From positions 491,842-555,841 of the forward strand of contig LSRX01000053.1 of the NCBI GenBank assembly GCA_001939145.1: a DNA stretch of 64,000 bases, written 5' to 3'. The translations under genes were made by a program, and so were the position numbers. Source of the DNA: Symbiodinium microadriaticum. Lineage: Eukaryota; Sar; Dinophyceae; Suessiales; Symbiodiniaceae. Positions 62,641 through 64,000 of this stretch are shown here, one piece after another. Every line of letters begins with the position of its first letter. Within the stretch, counting starts at the first letter, position 1. The notes beneath the pieces were generated by a model, which made no database searches, was not told the DNA's origin, and saw only the letters and a program-made list of their open reading frames with translations.

Positions 62641-62941
62641 ACGGTCTAGTGTTTTCAGAGTTTCAAGGATAAGGTTTCAAGGGGCCTTTGTGGGACAGCT
62701 GCTTTGCGTATTCTGGAACACCATTTGGATACAGACTGGTGAAGAATGTTGGAAAATCCTAAACCCTAAATCCCCCCCAAACCCTAAACCCTAAACCCTA
62801 CACCGTACATGTCGCTTCGTGAGCTTGGGGATGTTTGATTTCAGAACGTTTCCTGGGCCTGGGGGCGGATGTCACCATGTCAGATTCGCGAACATGAGAA
62901 TCTCTGAAACCCTGGGCCCTCCACCCCTAAATCTGACACCC

Positions 62942-63065
62942 TAAGCCTTAGGGTTTAGGGTTGATAAGGGTTTAGGGCTTAGGGGTTTAGGGTTTGGCTT
63001 CAGGGTTTAGGTTGATAAGGGTTTAGGGTTTAGGGGTTTAGGGTTTTGCTTTAGGGTTTAGGACT
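62942..63065 (+). repeat. TTTAGGG telomere-like array with about 60-bp tandem unit
   Basis: GGGTTGATAAGGGTTTAGGG begins two near-identical consecutive blocks (about 62957 and 63009). Confidence 0.85.
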
Positions 63066-63196
63066 TATAGGGTCTAAACCTGGAGGACTCAGTTTCCGCG
63101 CTTCGGGGATAGTCTAGCGGCCCCTATAGACCCTGAACCCCAAACCCTAAACCCTGAACCCTAAACCCTTATTCAAAGGTGTCAGGCCTCATGAGC

Positions 63197-63248
63197 CTTC
63201 GCCACGGGCTCTGCAGCTGGCAGCGTCTCTTCATGAGGTGCTTGCTGC
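63197..63248 (-). CDS. Candidate exon, unrecognised (17 codons)
   Basis: Reads QQAPHEETLPAAEPVAK after one shared base, acceptor GTCAG|G, GC donor AAG|GCTCAT. Its PAAEPVAK end resembles the PAATEPSAK core of the 53-54 kb array. Confidence 0.5.
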
Positions 63249-63354
63249 CTGACTTGGGTACCAAAGTCAGGAGACAAGGTTGCAAAGCAACTACTGGATA
63301 TCGATTCTTTTCGTTTGGTGCGGCTTCTTCTCTTGAAGAGTCATTCAAATCACC

Positions 63355-63495
63355 CCTAAACCCTAAACCTTACACCCTAAGCCTTAATTAAACCCTAAAC
63401 CCTAAACCTTAAACCCTAGGCGCTTAACCTTAAACCCTAGGCCCTAAACCTTAAACCCTAGGCCCTAAACCTTACACCCTAAACCCTAAACCCTC
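63355..63495 (-). repeat. CCCTAAA array with CCCTAGGC higher-order unit
   Basis: ACCTTAAACCCTAGGC(G/C)CT repeated four times. Confidence 0.88.
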
Positions 63496-63724
63496 TTGAG
63501 GCGGGTGTACGCCAAAGACCAGCGGAGTCGAGGACTTTCGGGACTGAAAACCCCCCGCGACCTCTAAAGTCTCTAAAGTTCCCTGTTGCTGCCATTTTAA
63601 AATGTTCATTTTTATGGTTTTAATCCTTATTAGGGTTTCATTTTTAATCCTTTTTATAGGTTTTATTGTAGCAAAAATGTTTTAAAAAAATGTATCCAAC
63701 AAGGACCCGGACATGGGTGTCAGG

Positions 63725-63774
63725 CTTGGATGCGGCATTGAGTCTGAGCTTCAGGTCTTGAGCCCGTGCCCGCC
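63725..63774 (-). CDS. Candidate exon, unrecognised
   Basis: Reads RARAQDLKLRLNAASKP after two shared bases, acceptor GCTTTCAG|GG; 3' border unresolved. Basic helix. Confidence 0.35.
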
Positions 63775-63925
63775 CTGAAAGCCGACCCGAGCATGCCCTA
63801 AACCCTAAACCAAAAAAACCCAAACCCTAAAACCCAAACCCTAAACCCTGTGCTTCCTCTGTTCATGGCAAGCTTTGCAACTGTTGGTCTCCACCCCGGC
63901 CGCCGTTCCCCAAACCCGAAACCCC

Positions 63926-64000
63926 TACCCATAGGCTCCTTAGTAGTTCCTTTTCGGGATTGCCTTGTAGGATTCTAAATTTTGAGCCACAACAAAGAAC
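63926..64000. mobile_element. Family A element, copy 13 (cut by window end)
   Basis: Left end TACCCATAGGCTCCTTAGTA and centre present; right end lies beyond the window. Confidence 0.82.

Noticed and set aside
1..64000. Interpretation as a chromosome end because of TTTAGGG repeats
   Set aside because: The heptamers are short, degenerate, in both orientations and interleaved with exons over the whole window; this is interstitial repeat, not a terminal telomere.
1..64000. tRNA or rRNA genes
   Set aside because: I found no cloverleaf with conserved A/B box or rRNA core sequence on reading the window; a covariance-model scan would be decisive.

Overview
This 64 kb window looks like nuclear DNA of a dinoflagellate, probably of the Symbiodiniaceae type. 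Five things in the sequence support this: exons joined by a mix of GT, GC and GA splice donors with mostly AG|G acceptors; telomere-like TTTAGGG/CCCTAAA motifs scattered through the whole window; an APE-type LINE; a degenerate ankyrin-repeat reading frame of the kind common in that group; and every supported coding unit on the minus strand. Coding sequence comes in islands of about 30-100 bp inside kilobase-scale introns, so long open reading frames are a poor guide here. Most of them are low-complexity repeat or antisense shadow.

Region 1 (0.27-16.2 kb, minus) is one gene. I assembled 14 small exons into most of the catalytic domain of a PPP-family serine/threonine protein phosphatase. The exons lie in the correct order; all but one of the joins keep reading frame, most at clear splice sites, and the assembly carries recognisable HGQ, GDxxDRG, RGNHE, LPLA, HGG, WxDP, FGPDVT, RSH and FSASNYCG motifs. 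The introns hold telomere-like arrays and short inverted-repeat elements. Region 2 (16.7-17.7 kb) holds a decayed ankyrin-repeat frame and three large foldback palindromes.

Region 3 (17.8-39.3 kb) has no recognisable gene, but on the minus strand it contains a series of exon-like islands with good splice borders, mainly between 27.3 and 38.6 kb. It also holds many miniature inverted-repeat elements, microsatellites and telomere-like arrays. Region 4 (39.35-48.71 kb) is a 9.4 kb LINE-type element inserted into a TTTAGGG array, the largest stretch in the window free of that motif. It carries ORF1 (coiled coil plus RNA-binding-like domain), a single in-frame TGA, an APE endonuclease/reverse transcriptase ORF2, and about 4.3 kb of frameshifted downstream coding-like sequence with a secretory-type start and a hydrophobic C-terminus. 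Region 5 (48.7-64 kb) again has minus-strand exon-like islands, including a local array of homologous 45-63 nt exons encoding a Pro/Ala/Thr repeat.

The most unusual organisation is that nearly every coding island is framed, on the plus strand, by CCCTAAA-type repeats on its left and TTTAGGG-type repeats on its right. Read in the sense direction, introns therefore begin with TTTAGGG and end with CCCTAAA, so the two ends of a multi-kilobase intron could base-pair. About a dozen families of short inverted-repeat elements (about 75-195 bp) fill the rest. No tRNA, rRNA, CRISPR or bacterial-type operon was seen. Coordinates of individual exons are inferred by eye from reading frame and splice rules and need RNA evidence.
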